A stretch of 64,000 bases of DNA from Aphelocoma coerulescens (GCF_041296385.1 NW_027183574.1:157755-221754); one strand, 5' to 3'. Positions 1 to 13,306 are shown, counted from the stretch's first letter. Numbers and translations: made by a program. Notes: generated by a model from the sequence alone, not told the origin.

Positions 1-2268
1 TCTTTCTCAACTCCATAGAGCGCATCCTTCTCTCAAGGTGGCAGAGTCCTTGGCGGAAGTGAAGCATCTGCAGCTGCAGTTCAGACTGAGAGATGTGCCA
101 GGACAGGAAACATTTGCTGACCTTCCCTGTTCCCTGTGCAACATGATTCTCGCATCCCAGTCACTTTCACATACCTTCGGTACCCCTGAGTCCAAGCAGC
201 TAAAGCTCACAGAGACAGAAGTGTCAGGAAGGAAAACGTTGCAAAAGCACCCCCTTCTCTTATCAGCATATAAATTGTGCACAACAGGCTGCGGCACCGA
301 ACCTTCCTTCTCAGATAGACATGCCATCACACTTTTCACTCTTGCAGCTCGGTTGAAAAGCTCCAGCAGCTGCTCCCGCAATAGCAAAAGGTTCTAGAAG
401 TGAAAGCCAGTTTGGGGCTGCACCTTCTCCTTGCCGCATGTAAGCCACACCAAACTCCCTGATGCACTCTGTCCTCCCCTTCTCAAAGGAGTAGACGGTG
501 GCATCAGGACACACCTGTGTCCCAGCAGCTGGGTGCCCAGCCGGGAGCAGGAGCAGGGCTGGGGCTGCTCCCAAAGTTGCCCCGCCCCAATGCCAGAGCC
601 GGACATATGCTGAGGGGGGGCTGGATCAGGCTTTATTGTCCAGCTGCATGCCAGGAGTGAGCACAAAATCTACCTGCATTCTCTGCAGCATGCCATCCTG
701 GAGCAGAGCCATTGCCAAAGGAAGCCGTGAGCCCGTGCCAAGCCAGTGCCGGAGTGGGATCCTAGCAGCACCTGTGGAAGCCGGGAGAGAGGAGCCCACC
801 TGGAGCAGGTTCGTGCAGGATTAATCATCCCGTGGCTTCCCACCAGGGTCCTGTTGCTTCCAAAAGGCCCCACAGTGTCACTGTGGCCCCTCGGTTCCAC
901 CAGGTTCCATAGCGTCACTGTGGTGCCCAGGGTTCCGTCAGCTTCGCCAGCATCCCCACGGTCTGCAGAGCTCCCCGAGCTTCTGTGGTGTCACAGTGGA
1001 GGCAGGGTTGCATCAGGTTCCATAGCATCAGCACGGTCTCCAGGGCTCCCAGAGGTTCTGTGGTGTCACAGTGGAGGCAGGGTTGCATCAGGTTCCATAG
1101 CATCACCACAGTCTCCAGGGCTCCCTGAGCTTCTGTGGTGTCACAGTGGAGGCAGGGTTGCATCAGGTTCCATAGCATCAGCACGGTCTCCAGGGCTCCC
1201 AGAGGTTCTGTGGTGTCACAGAGGAGGCAGGGTTGCATCAGGTTCCATAGCATCACCACGGTCTCCAGGGCTCCAAGAGCTTCTGTGGTGTCACAGAGGA
1301 GGCAGGGTTGCATCAGGTTCAATAGCATCAGCACGGTCTCCAGGGCTCCCCTGAGCTTCTGTGGTGGTGTCACAGAGGAGCCAGGCTTCCTTGTAGTTCC
1401 CCAGCATCACAAAGGCTCTCCTGGGAGCCACGGGTCACAAAGCACCGTGGGCTCTGTGCAGCCCCGCTGTGTCACAATGGCCGCTGGCTTCCATGAGCCC
1501 CCGCAGTGTCCCAGTGGGCCCCGTGGCTTTAGGAGTGGGTGGCTGGGAGTTGGTGCCAGCGGCTGGGGGAGCAGCAGCAGGGACTGTGTGTGGACAGTGC
1601 CATGGCCACTTGTGTGGCCACTGGTGTCTCTGTGCCAGGCACAGCCGTGGTGTGTAACACCGGCTCTGGGTCCTTTGGCTGTGCAGGTGGCAGTCACGGC
1701 CTGGAGCAGGGCTGCTCCCGGGGGACAGCCTGGGGCAGGAGGCTGCTGGAGATTCATTCCCCACACTCCTTGTCATGAGGTGCTCAGAGTGATTGGAAAG
1801 GCTGTTGGCAGCAGGCAGTTCTCTGGGTTCAAGCTGTGGAGCTGTCAGCGGGAATGCAAAGGCCAAGCTGGTGAGCCTTTTGTCCTGGTGCCTTTAGTGT
1901 GTGAGCAGTCCCTGGTGCCGTTGTCTTTGGATCCTGAGTGTGGGAGAGGCAAGGCTTAGGATGGTGCGTAGAGCTGAGAAGGAAAGTGCCGAGAGCAGCG
2001 TGTGTGCTGCTGCTTTGAGGGGTGCAGTTGAAGTTGTAGGCAGCAAGAGCTTTCTCAGCTGGCCCTTTTGTGAGCTCTGCTTTTGCCAGATGACTTCCAT
2101 CTTACCCTCTTACCATCTTAGCCTCTCATTTTTGCATATCCCAAACCCCCTTCCAAACATCCAGCAGCTGCTTGTAAAGAAGAAGTCCTAGAACAAAAAG
2201 CCAGTGCTGCCTTTCATAGCCCCTTTGCTGTCTATGAAGTAGAGGAAAGAAGCTAGTGAGACGCACTT
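1..2268. repeat. Macrosatellite unit 1
   Basis: Full-length unit with five copies of the 75-bp repeat. Diagnostic bases: CACATACC, GGTACCCC, ACGTTGC, GCCGTGAGCC. The window begins at the chosen unit boundary, so the array probably continues to the left. Confidence 0.9.
980..1354. repeat. 75-bp minisatellite in unit 1, five copies
   Basis: Head-to-tail repeats of 75 bases, each containing GGCAGGGTTGCATCAGGTTC and CACGGTCTCCAGGGCTCC. Copies differ at a few bases (AGTGGAGG versus AGAGGAGG; CATCAGC versus CATCACC). Because 75 is a multiple of three, all frames show a 25-residue periodic translation. Confidence 0.95.
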
Positions 2269-4459
2269 TCTTTCTCAACTCCATAGAGCGCATCCTTCTC
2301 TCAAGGTGGCAGAGTCCTTGGCGGAAGTGAAGCATCTGCAGCTGCAGTTCAGACTGAGATGTGCCAGGACAGGAAACATTTGCTGACCTTCCCTGTTCCC
2401 TGTGCAACATGATTCTCGCATCCCAGTCACTTTCACATACCTTCGGTATCCCTGAGTCCAAGCAGCTAAAGCTCACAGAGACAGAAGTGTCAGGAAGGAA
2501 AACGTTCCAAAAGCACCCCCTTCTCTTATCAGCATATAAATTGTGCACAACAGGCTGCGGCACCGAACCTTCCTTCTCAGATAGACATGCCATCACACTT
2601 TTCACTCTTGCAGCTCGGTTGAAAAGCTCCAGCAGCTGCTCCCGCAATAGCAAAAGGTTCTAGAAGTGAAAGCCAGTTTGGGGCTGCACCTTCTCCTTGC
2701 CGCATGTAAGCCACACCAAACTCCCTGATGCACTCTGTCCTCCCCTTCTCAAAGGAGTAGACGGTGGCATCAGGACACACCTGTGTCCCAGCAGCTGGGT
2801 GCCCAGCCGGGAGCAGGAGCAGGGCTGGGGCTGCTCCCAAAGTTGCCCCGCCCCAATGCCAGAGCCGGACATATGCTGAGGGGGGGCTGGATCAGGCTTT
2901 ATTGTCCAGCTGCATGCCAGGAGTGAGCACAAAATCTACCTGCATTCTCTGCAGCATGCCATCCTGGAGCAGAGCCATTGCCAAAGGAAGCCGTGAGCCC
3001 GTGCCAAGCCAGTGCCGGAGTGGGATCCTAGCAGTACCTGTGGAAGCCGGGAGAGAGGAGCCCACCTGGAGCAGGTTCGTGCAGGATTAATCATCCCGTG
3101 GCTTCCCACCAGGGTCCTGTTGCTTCCAAAAGGCCCCACAGTGTCACTGTGGCCCCTCGGTTCCACCAGGTTCCATAGCGTCACTGTGGTGCCCAGGGTT
3201 CCGTCAGCTTCGCCAGCATCCCCACGGTCTGCAGAGCTCCCCGAGCTTCTGTGGTGTCACAGTGGAGGCAGGGTTGCATCAGGTTCCATAGCATCAGCAC
3301 GGTCTCCAGGGCTCCCAGAGGTTCTGTGGTGTCACAGTGGAGGCAGGGTTGCATCAGGTTCCATAGCATCACCACAGTCTCCAGGGCTCCCTGAGCTTCT
3401 GTGGTGTCACAGTGGAGGCAGGGTTGCATCAGGTTCCATAGCATCAGCACGGTCTCCAGGGCTCCCAGAGGTTCTGTGGTGTCACAGAGGAGGCAGGGTT
3501 GCATCAGGTTCCATAGCATCAGCACGGTCTCCAGGGCTCCCCTGAGCTTCTGTGGTGGTGTCACAGAGGAGCCAGGCTTCCTTGTAGTTCCCCAGCATCA
3601 CAAAGGCTCTCCTGGGAGCCACGGGTCACAAAGCACCGTGGGCTCTGTGCAGCCCCGCTGTGTCACAATGGCCGCTGGCTTCCACGAGCCCCCGCAGTGT
3701 CCCAGTGGGCCCCGTGGCTTTAGGAGTGGGTGGCTGGGAGTTGGTGCCAGCGGCTGGGGGAGCAGCAGCAGGGACTGTGTGTGGACAGTGCCATGGCCAC
3801 TTGTGTGGCCACTGGTGTCTCTGTGCCAGGCACAGCCGTGGTGTGTAACACCGGCTCTGGGTCCTTTGGCTGTGCAGGTGGCAGTCACGGCCTGGAGCAG
3901 GGCTGCTCCCAGGGGACAGCCTGGGGCAGGAGGCTGCTGGAGATTCATTCCCCACACTCCTTGTCATGAGGTGCTCAGAGTGATTGGAAAGGCTGTTGGC
4001 AGCAGGCAGTTCTCTGGGTTCAAGCTGTGGAGCTGTCAGCGGGAATGCAAAGGCCAAGCTGGTGAGCCTTTTGTCCTGGTGCCTTTAGTGTGTGAGCAGT
4101 CCCTGGTGCCGTTGTCTTTGGATCCTGAGTGTGGGAGAGGCAAGGCTTAGGATGGTGCGTAGAGCTGAGAAGGAAAGTGCCGAGAGCAGCGTGTGTGCTG
4201 CTGCTTTGAGGGGTGCAGTTGAAGTTGTAGGCAGCAAGAGCTTTCTCAGCTGGCCCTTTTGTGAGCTCTGCTTTTGCCAGATGACTTCCATCTTACCCTC
4301 TTACCATCTTAGCCTCTCATTTTTGCATATCCCAAACCCCCTTCCAAACATCCAGCAGCTGCTTGTAAAGAAGAAGTCCTAGAACAAAAAGCCAGTGCTG
4401 CCTTTCATAGCCCCTTTGCTGTCTATGAAGTAGAGGAAAGAAGCTAGTGAGACGCACTT
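2269..4459. repeat. Macrosatellite unit 2
   Basis: Unit with four copies of the 75-bp repeat and a 2-base deletion (GACTGAGATG instead of GACTGAGAGATG near 2354). Diagnostic bases: CACATACC, GGTATCCC, ACGTTCC, GCCGTGAGCC, the same set as unit 5. Confidence 0.9.
3246..3545. repeat. 75-bp minisatellite in unit 2, four copies
   Basis: Same repeat as at 980-1354 with one copy fewer. The unit is shorter by that 75 bases plus its 2-base deletion. Confidence 0.95.
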
Positions 4460-6727
4460 TCTTTCTCAACTCCATAGAGCGCATCCTTCTCTCAAGGTGG
4501 CAGAGTCCTTGGCGGAAGTGAAGCATCTGCAGCTGCAGTTCAGACTGAGAGATGTGCCAGGACAGGAAACATTTGCTGACCTTCCCTGTTCCCTGTGCAA
4601 CATGATTCTCGCATCCCAGTCACTTTCACACACCTTCGGTACCCCTGAGTCCAAGCAGCTAAAGCTCACAGAGACAGAAGTGTCAGGAAGGAAAACGTTG
4701 CAAAAGCACCCCCTTCTCTTATCAGCATATAAATTGTGCACAACAGGCTGCGGCACCGAACCTTCCTTCTCAGATAGACATGCCATCACACTTTTCACTC
4801 TTGCAGCTCGGTTGAAAAGCTCCAGCAGCTGCTCCCGCAATAGCAAAAGGTTCTAGAAGTGAAAGCCAGTTTGGGGCTGCACCTTCTCCTTGCCGCATGT
4901 AAGCCACACCAAACTCCCTGATGCACTCTGTCCTCCCCTTCTCAAAGGAGTAGACGGTGGCATCAGGACACACCTGTGTCCCAGCAGCTGGGTGCCCAGC
5001 CGGGAGCAGGAGCAGGGCTGGGGCTGCTCCCAAAGTTGCCCCGCCCCAATGCCAGAGCCGGACATATGCTGAGGGGGGGCTGGATCAGGCTTTATTGTCC
5101 AGCTGCATGCCAGGAGTGAGCACAAAATCTACCTGCATTCTCTGCAGCATGCCATCCTGGAGCAGAGCCATTGCCAAAGGAAGCCGTCAGCCCGTGCCAA
5201 GCCAGTGCCGGAGTGGGATCCTAGCAGCACCTGTGGAAGCCGGGAGAGAGGAGCCCACCTGGAGCAGGTTCGTGCAGGATTAATCATCCCGTGGCTTCCC
5301 ACCAGGGTCCTGTTGCTTCCAAAAGGCCCCACAGTGTCACTGTGGCCCCTCGGTTCCACCAGGTTCCATAGCGTCACTGTGGTGCCCAGGGTTCCGTCAG
5401 CTTCGCCAGCATCCCCACGGTCTGCAGAGCTCCCCGAGCTTCTGTGGTGTCACAGTGGAGGCAGGGTTGCATCAGGTTCCATAGCATCAGCACGGTCTCC
5501 AGGGCTCCCAGAGGTTCTGTGGTGTCACAGTGGAGGCAGGGTTGCATCAGGTTCCATAGCATCACCACAGTCTCCAGGGCTCCCTGAGCTTCTGTGGTGT
5601 CACAGTGGAGGCAGGGTTGCATCAGGTTCCATAGCATCAGCACGGTCTCCAGGGCTCCCAGAGGTTCTGTGGTGTCACAGAGGAGGCAGGGTTGCATCAG
5701 GTTCCATAGCATCACCACGGTCTCCAGGGCTCCAAGAGCTTCTGTGGTGTCACAGAGGAGGCAGGGTTGCATCAGGTTCAATAGCATCAGCACGGTCTCC
5801 AGGGCTCCCCTGAGCTTCTGTGGTGGTGTCACAGAGGAGCCAGGCTTCCTTGTAGTTCCCCAGCATCACAAAGGCTCTCCTGGGAGCCACGGGTCACAAA
5901 GCACCGTGGGCTCTGTGCAGCCCCACTGTGTCACAATGGCCGCTGGCTTCCATGAGCCCCCGCAGTGTCCCAGTGGGCCCCGTGGCTTTAGGAGTGGGTG
6001 GCTGGGAGTTGGTGCCAGCGGCTGGGGGAGCAGCAGCAGGGACTGTGTGTGGACAGTGCCATGGCCACTTGTGTGGCCACTGGTGTCTCTGTGCCAGGCA
6101 CAGCCGTGGTGTGTAACACCGGCTCTGGGTCCTTTGGCTGTGCAGGTGGCAGTCACGGCCTGGAGCAGGGCTGCTCCCGGGGGACAGCCTGGGGCAGGAG
6201 GCTGCTGGAGATTCATTCCCCACACTCCTTGTCATGAGGTGCTCAGAGTGATTGGAAAGGCTGTTGGCAGCAGGCAGTTCTCTGGGTTCAAGCTGTGGAG
6301 CTGTCAGCGGGAATGCAAAGGCCAAGCTGGTGAGCCTTTTGTCCTGGTGCCTTTAGTGTGTGAGCAGTCCCTGGTGCCGTTGTCTTTGGATCCTGAGTGT
6401 GGGAGAGGCAAGGCTTAGGATGGTGCGTAGAGCTGAGAAGGAAAGTGCCGAGAGCAGCGTGTGTGCTGCTGCTTTGAGGGGTGCAGTTGAAGTTGTAGGC
6501 AGCAAGAGCTTTCTCAGCTGGCCCTTTTGTGAGCTCTGCTTTTGCCAGATGACTTCCATCTTACCCTCTTACCATCTTAGCCTCTCATTTTTGCATATCC
6601 CAAACCCCCTTCCAAACATCCAGCAGCTGCTTGTAAAGAAGAAGTCCTAGAACAAAAAGCCAGTGCTGCCTTTCATAGCCCCTTTGCTGTCTATGAAGTA
6701 GAGGAAAGAAGCTAGTGAGACGCACTT
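4460..6727. repeat. Macrosatellite unit 3
   Basis: Full unit with five copies of the 75-bp repeat. Diagnostic bases: CACACACC, GGTACCCC, ACGTTGC, GCCGTCAGCC, the same set as unit 6. It has a private CAGCCCCACTG variant near 5922. Confidence 0.9.
5439..5813. repeat. 75-bp minisatellite in unit 3, five copies
   Basis: Same repeat, five copies, in the same order of variants as unit 1. Confidence 0.95.
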
Positions 6728-8770
6728 TCTTTCTCAACTCCATAGAGCGCATCCTTCTCTCAAGGTGGCAGAGTCCTTGGCGGAAGTGAAGCATCTGCAG
6801 CTGCAGTTCAGACTGAGAGATGTGCCAGGACAGGAAACATTTGCTGACCTTCCCTGTTCCCTGTGCAACATGATTCTCGCATCCCAGTCACTTTCACATA
6901 CCTTCGGTATCCCTGAGTCCAAGCAGCTAAAGCTCACAGAGACAGAAGTGTCAGGAAGGAAAACGTTGCAAAAGCACCCCCTTCTCTTATCAGCATATAA
7001 ATTGTGCACAACAGGCTGCGGCACCGAACCTTCCTTCTCAGATAGACATGCCATCACACTTTTCACTCTTGCAGCTCGGTTGAAAAGCTCCAGCAGCTGC
7101 TCCCGCAATAGCAAAAGGTTCTAGAAGTGAAAGCCAGTTTGGGGCTGCACCTTCTCCTTGCCGCATGTAAGCCACACCAAACTCCCTGATGCACTCTGTC
7201 CTCCCCTTCTCAAAGGAGTAGACGGTGGCATCAGGACACACCTGTGTCCCAGCAGCTGGGTGCCCAGCCGGGAGCAGGAGCAGGGCTGGGGCTGCTCCCA
7301 AAGTTGCCCCGCCCCAATGCCAGAGCCGGACATATGCTGAGGGGGGGCTGGATCAGGCTTTATTGTCCAGCTGCATGCCAGGAGTGAGCACAAAATCTAC
7401 CTGCATTCTCTGCAGCATGCCATCCTGGAGCAGAGCCATTGCCAAAGGAAGCCGTCAGCCCGTGCCAAGCCAGTGCCGGAGTGGGATCCTAGCAGCACCT
7501 GTGGAAGCCGGGAGAGAGGAGCCCACCTGGAGCAGGTTCGTGCAGGATTAATCATCCCGTGGCTTCCCACCAGGGTCCTGTTGCTTCCAAAAGGCCCCAC
7601 AGTGTCACTGTGGCCCCTCGGTTCCACCAGGTTCCATAGCGTCACTGTGGTGCCCAGGGTTCCGTCAGCTTCGCCAGCATCCCCACGGTCTGCAGAGCTC
7701 CCCGAGCTTCTGTGGTGTCACTGTGGAGGCAGGGTTGCATCAGGTTCCATAGCATCAGCACGGTCTCCAGGGCTCCCAGAGGTTCTGTGGTGTCACAGTG
7801 GAGGCAGGGTTGCATCAGGTTCCATAGCATCACCACGGTCTCCAGGGCTCCCCTGAGCTTCTGTGGTGGTGTCACAGAGGAGCCAGGCTTCCTTGTAGTT
7901 CCCCAGCATCACAAAGGCTCTCCTGGGAGCCACGGGTCACAAAGCACCGTGGGCTCTGTGCAGCCCCGCTGTGTCACAATGGCCGCTGGCTTCCACGAGC
8001 CCCCGCAGTGTCCCAGTGGGCCCCGTGGCTTTAGGAGTGGGTGGCTGGGAGTTGGTGCCAGCGGCTGGGGGAGCAGCAGCAGGGACTGTGTGTGGACAGT
8101 GCCATGGCCACTTGTGTGGCCACTGGTGTCTCTGTGCCAGGCACAGCCGTGGTGTGTAACACCGGCTCTGGGTCCTTTGGCTGTGCAGGTGGCAGTCACG
8201 GCCTGGAGCAGGGCTGCTCCCGGGGGACAGCCTGGGGCAGGAGGCTGCTGGAGATTCATTCCCCACACTCCTTGTCATGAGGTGCTCAGAGTGATTGGAA
8301 AGGCTGTTGGCAGCAGGCCGTTCTCTGGGTTCAAGCTATGGAGCTGTCAGCGGGAATGCAAAGGCCAAGCTGGTGAGCCTTTTGTCCTGGTGCCTTTAGT
8401 GTGTGAGCAGTCCCTGGTGCCGTTGTCTTTGGATCCTGAGTGTGGGAGAGGCAAGGCTTAGGATGGTGCGTAGAGCTGAGAAGGAAAGTGCCGAGAGCAG
8501 CGTGTGTGCTGCTGCTTTGAGGGGTGCAGTTGAAGTTGTAGGCAGCAAGAGCTTTCTCAGCTGGCCCTTTTGTGAGCTCTGCTTTTGCCAGATGACTTCC
8601 ATCTTACCCTCTTACCATCTTAGCCTCTCATTTTTGCATATCCCAAACCCCCTTCCAAACATCCAGCAGCTGCTTGTAAAGAAGAAGTCCTAGAACAAAA
8701 AGCCAGTGCTGCCTTTCATAGCCCCTTTGCTGTCTATGAAGTAGAGGAAAGAAGCTAGTGAGACGCACTT
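6728..8770. repeat. Macrosatellite unit 4 (shortest full unit)
   Basis: Unit of 2043 bases. The 225-base deficit is exactly three 75-bp repeats, so only two copies remain (7707-7856). Diagnostic bases: CACATACC, GGTATCCC, ACGTTGC, GCCGTCAGCC. Confidence 0.9.
7707..7856. repeat. 75-bp minisatellite in unit 4, two copies
   Basis: Only two copies remain. The first has CACTGTGGAGG where other units have CACAGTGGAGG. Confidence 0.95.
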
Positions 8771-11038
8771 TCTTTCTCAACTCCATAGAGCGCATCCTTC
8801 TCTCAAGGTGGCAGAGTCCTTGGCGGAAGTGAAGCATCTGCAGCTGCAGTTCAGACTGAGAGATGTGCCAGGACAGGAAACATTTGCTGACCTTCCCTGT
8901 TCCCTGTGCAACATGATTCTCGCATCCCAGTCACTTTCACATACCTTCGGTATCCCTGAGTCCAAGCAGCTAAAGCTCACAGAGACAGAAGTGTCAGGAA
9001 GGAAAACGTTCCAAAAGCACCCCCTTCTCTTATCAGCATATAAATTGTGCACAACAGGCTGCGGCACCGAACCTTCCTTCTCAGATAGACATGCCATCAC
9101 ACTTTTCACTCTTGCAGCTCGGTTGAAAAGCTCCAGCAGCTGCTCCCGCAATAGCAAAAGGTTCTAGAAGTGAAAGCCAGTTTGGGGCTGCACCTTCTCC
9201 TTGCCGCATGTAAGCCACACCAAACTCCCTGATGCACTCTGTCCTCCCCTTCTCAAAGGAGTAGACGGTGGCATCAGGACACACCTGTGTCCCAGCAGCT
9301 GGGTGCCCAGCCGGGAGCAGGAGCAGGGCTGGGGCTGCTCCCAAAGTTGCCCCGCCCCAATGCCAGAGCCGGACATATGCTGAGGGGGGGCTGGATCAGG
9401 CTTTATTGTCCAGCTGCATGCCAGGAGTGAGCACAAAATCTACCTGCATTCTCTGCAGCATGCCATCCTGGAGCAGAGCCATTGCCAAAGGAAGCCGTGA
9501 GCCCGTGCCAAGCCAGTGCCGGAGTGGGATCCTAGCAGCACCTGTGGAAGCCGGGAGAGAGGAGCCCACCTGGAGCAGGTTCGTGCAGGATTAATCATCC
9601 CGTGGCTTCCCACCAGGGTCCTGTTGCTTCCAAAAGGCCCCACAGTGTCACTGTGGCCCCTCGGTTCCACCAGGTTCCATAGCGTCACTGTGGTGCCCAG
9701 GGTTCCGTCAGCTTCGCCAGCATCCCCACGGTCTGCAGAGCTCCCCGAGCTTCTGTGGTGTCACAGTGGAGGCAGGGTTGCTTCAGGTTCCATAGCATCA
9801 GCACGGTCTCCAGGGCTCCCAGAGGTTCTGTGGTGTCACAGTGGAGGCAGGGTTGCATCAGGTTCCATAGCATCACCACAGTCTCCAGGGCTCCCTGAGC
9901 TTCTGTGGTGTCACAGTGGAGGCAGGGTTGCATCAGGTTCCATAGCATCAGCACGGTCTCCAGGGCTCCCAGAGGTTCTGTGGTGTCACAGAGGAGGCAG
10001 GGTTGCATCAGGTTCCATAGCATCACCACGGTCTCCAGGGCTCCAAGAGCTTCTGTGGTGTCACAGAGGAGGCAGGGTTGCATCAGGTTCAATAGCATCA
10101 GCACGGTCTCCAGGGCTCCCCTGAGCTTCTGTGGTGGTGTCACAGAGGAGCCAGGCTTCCTTGTAGTTCCCCAGCATCACAAAGGCTCTCCTGGGAGCCA
10201 CGGGTCACAAAGCACCGTGGGCTCTGTGCAGCCCCGCTGTGTCACAATGGCCGCTGGCTTCCACGAGCCCCCGCAGTGTCCCAGTGGGCCCCGTGGCTTT
10301 AGGAGTGGGTGGCTGGGAGTTGGTGCCAGCGGCTGGGGGAGCAGCAGCAGGGACTGTGTGTGGACAGTGCCATGGCCACTTGTGTGGCCACTGGTGTCTC
10401 TGTGCCAGGCACAGCCGTGGTGTGTAACACCGGCTCTGGGTCCTTTGGCTGTGCAGGTGGCAGTCACGGCCTGGAGCAGGGCTGCTCCCGGGGGACAGCC
10501 TGGGGCAGGAGGCTGCTGGAGATTCATTCCCCACACTCCTTGTCATGAGGTGCTCAGAGTGATTGGAAAGGCTGTTGGCAGCAGGCAGTTCTCTGGGTTC
10601 AAGCTGTGGAGCTGTCAGCGGGAATGCAAAGGCCAAGCTGGTGAGCCTTTTGTCCTGGTGCCTTTAGTGTGTGAGCAGTCCCTGGTGCCGTTGTCTTTGG
10701 ATCCTGAGTGTGGGAGAGGCAAGGCTTAGGATGGTGCGTAGAGCTGAGAAGGAAAGTGCCGAGAGCAGCGTGTGTGCTGCTGCTTTGAGGGGTGCAGTTG
10801 AAGTTGTAGGCAGCAAGAGCTTTCTCAGCTGGCCCTTTTGTGAGCTCTGCTTTTGCCAGATGACTTCCATCTTACCCTCTTACCATCTTAGCCTCTCATT
10901 TTTGCATATCCCAAACCCCCTTCCAAACATCCAGCAGCTGCTTGTAAAGAAGAAGTCCTAGAACAAAAAGCCAGTGCTGCCTTTCATAGCCCCTTTGCTG
11001 TCTATGAAGTAGAGGAAAGAAGCTAGTGAGACGCACTT
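8771..11038. repeat. Macrosatellite unit 5
   Basis: Full unit with five 75-bp copies. It shares the diagnostic set of unit 2 (CACATACC, GGTATCCC, ACGTTCC, GCCGTGAGCC). Confidence 0.9.
9750..10124. repeat. 75-bp minisatellite in unit 5, five copies
   Basis: Five copies. The first has a private GGTTGCTTCAGG variant (others GGTTGCATCAGG). Confidence 0.95.
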
Positions 11039-13306
11039 TCTTTCTCAACTCCATAGAGCGCATCCTTCTCTCAAGGTGGCAGAGTCCTTGGCGGAAGTGA
11101 AGCATCTGCAGCTGCAGTTCAGACTGAGAGATGTGCCAGGACAGGAAACATTTGCTGACCTTCCCTGTTCCCTGTGCAACATGATTCTCGCATCCCAGTC
11201 ACTTTCACACACCTTCGGTACCCCTGAGTCCAAGCAGCTAAAGCTCACAGAGACAGAAGTGTCAGGAAGGAAAACGTTGCAAAAGCACCCCCTTCTCTTA
11301 TCAGCATATAAATTGTGCACAACAGGCTGCGGCACCGAACCTTCCTTCTCAGATAGACATGCCATCACACTTTTCACTCTTGCAGCTCGGTTGAAAAGCT
11401 CCAGCAGCTGCTCCCGCAATAGCAAAAGGTTCTAGAAGTGAAAGCCAGTTTGGGGCTGCACCTTCTCCTTGCCGCATGTAAGCCACACCAAACTCCCTGA
11501 TGCACTCTGTCCTCCCCTTCTCAAAGGAGTAGACGGTGGCATCAGGACACACCTGTGTCCCAGCAGCTGGGTGCCCAGCCGGGAGCAGGAGCAGGGCTGG
11601 GGCTGCTCCCAAAGTTGCCCCGCCCCAATGCCAGAGCCGGACATATGCTGAGGGGGGGCTGGATCAGGCTTTATTGTCCAGCTGCATGCCAGGAGTGAGC
11701 ACAAAATCTACCTGCATTCTCTGCAGCATGCCATCCTGGAGCAGAGCCATTGCCAAAGGAAGCCGTCAGCCCGTGCCAAGCCAGTGCCGGAGTGGGATCC
11801 TAGCAGCACCTGTGGAAGCCGGGAGAGAGGAGCCCACCTGGAGCAGGTTCGTGCAGGATTAATCATCCCGTGGCTTCCCACCAGGGTCCTGTTGCTTCCA
11901 AAAGGCCCCACAGTGTCACTGTGGCCCCTCGGTTCCACCAGGTTCCATAGCGTCACTGTGGTGCCCAGGGTTCCGTCAGCTTCGCCAGCATCCCCACGGT
12001 CTGCAGAGCTCCCCGAGCTTCTGTGGTGTCACAGTGGAGGCAGGGTTGCATCAGGTTCCATAGCATCAGCACGGTCTCCAGGGCTCCCAGAGGTTCTGTG
12101 GTGTCACAGTGGAGGCAGGGTTGCATCAGGTTCCATAGCATCACCACAGTCTCCAGGGCTCCCTGAGCTTCTGTGGTGTCACAGTGGAGGCAGGGTTGCA
12201 TCAGGTTCCATAGCATCAGCACGGTCTCCAGGGCTCCCAGAGGTTCTGTGGTGTCACAGAGGAGGCAGGGTTGCATCAGGTTCCATAGCATCACCACGGT
12301 CTCCAGGGCTCCCAGAGGTTCTGTGGTGTCACAGAGGAGGCAGGGTTGCATCAGGTTCAATAGCATCAGCACGGTCTCCAGGGCTCCCCTGAGCTTCTGT
12401 GGTGGTGTCACAGAGGAGCCAGGCTTCCTTGTAGTTCCCCAGCATCACAAAGGCTCTCCTGGGAGCCACGGGTCACAAAGCACCGTGGGCTCTGTGCAGC
12501 CCCGCTGTGTCACAATGGCCGCTGGCTTCCACGAGCCCCCGCAGTGTCCCAGTGGGCCCCGTGGCTTTAGGAGTGGGTGGCTGGGAGTTGGTGCCAGCGG
12601 CTGGGGGAGCAGCAGCAGGGACTGTGTGTGGACAGTGCCATGGCCACTTGTGTGGCCACTGGTGTCTCTGTGTCAGGCACAGCCGTGGTGTGTAACACCG
12701 GCTCTGGGTCCTTTGGCTGTGCAGGTGGCAGTCACGGCCTGGAGCAGGGCTGCTCCCGGGGGACAGCCTGGGGCAGGAGGCTGCTGGAGATTCATTCCCC
12801 ACACTCCTTGTCATGAGGTGCTCAGAGTGATTGGAAAGGCTGTTGGCAGCAGGCAGTTCTCTGGGTTCAAGCTGTGGAGCTGTCAGCGGGAATGCAAAGG
12901 CCAAGCTGGTGAGCCTTTTGTCCTGGTGCCTTTAGTGTGTGAGCAGTCCCTGGTGCCGTTGTCTTTGGATCCTGAGTGTGGGAGAGGCAAGGCTTAGGAT
13001 GGTGCGTAGAGCTGAGAAGGAAAGTGCCGAGAGCAGCGTGTGTGCTGCTGCTTTGAGGGGTGCAGTTGAAGTTGTAGGCAGCAAGAGCTTTCTCAGCTGG
13101 CCCTTTTGTGAGCTCTGCTTTTGCCAGATGACTTCCATCTTACCCTCTTACCATCTTAGCCTCTCATTTTTGCATATCCCAAACCCCCTTCCAAACATCC
13201 AGCAGCTGCTTGTAAAGAAGAAGTCCTAGAACAAAAAGCCAGTGCTGCCTTTCATAGCCCCTTTGCTGTCTATGAAGTAGAGGAAAGAAGCTAGTGAGAC
13301 GCACTT
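11039..13306. repeat. Macrosatellite unit 6
   Basis: Full unit with five 75-bp copies. It shares the diagnostic set of unit 3 (CACACACC, GGTACCCC, ACGTTGC, GCCGTCAGCC). Confidence 0.9.
12018..12392. repeat. 75-bp minisatellite in unit 6, five copies
   Basis: Five copies. The last reads CTCCCAGAGGTTCTG where units 1, 3 and 5 read CTCCAAGAGCTTCTG, so sequence has been exchanged between repeats as well as copy number. Confidence 0.95.

Noticed and set aside
746..1959. Long open frames across the 75-bp repeats with 25-residue periodic translations, on both strands, in every unit
   Set aside because: They follow from a repeat length divisible by three and near-identical units. Both strands are open, starts differ with repeat number, and no domain is recognisable.
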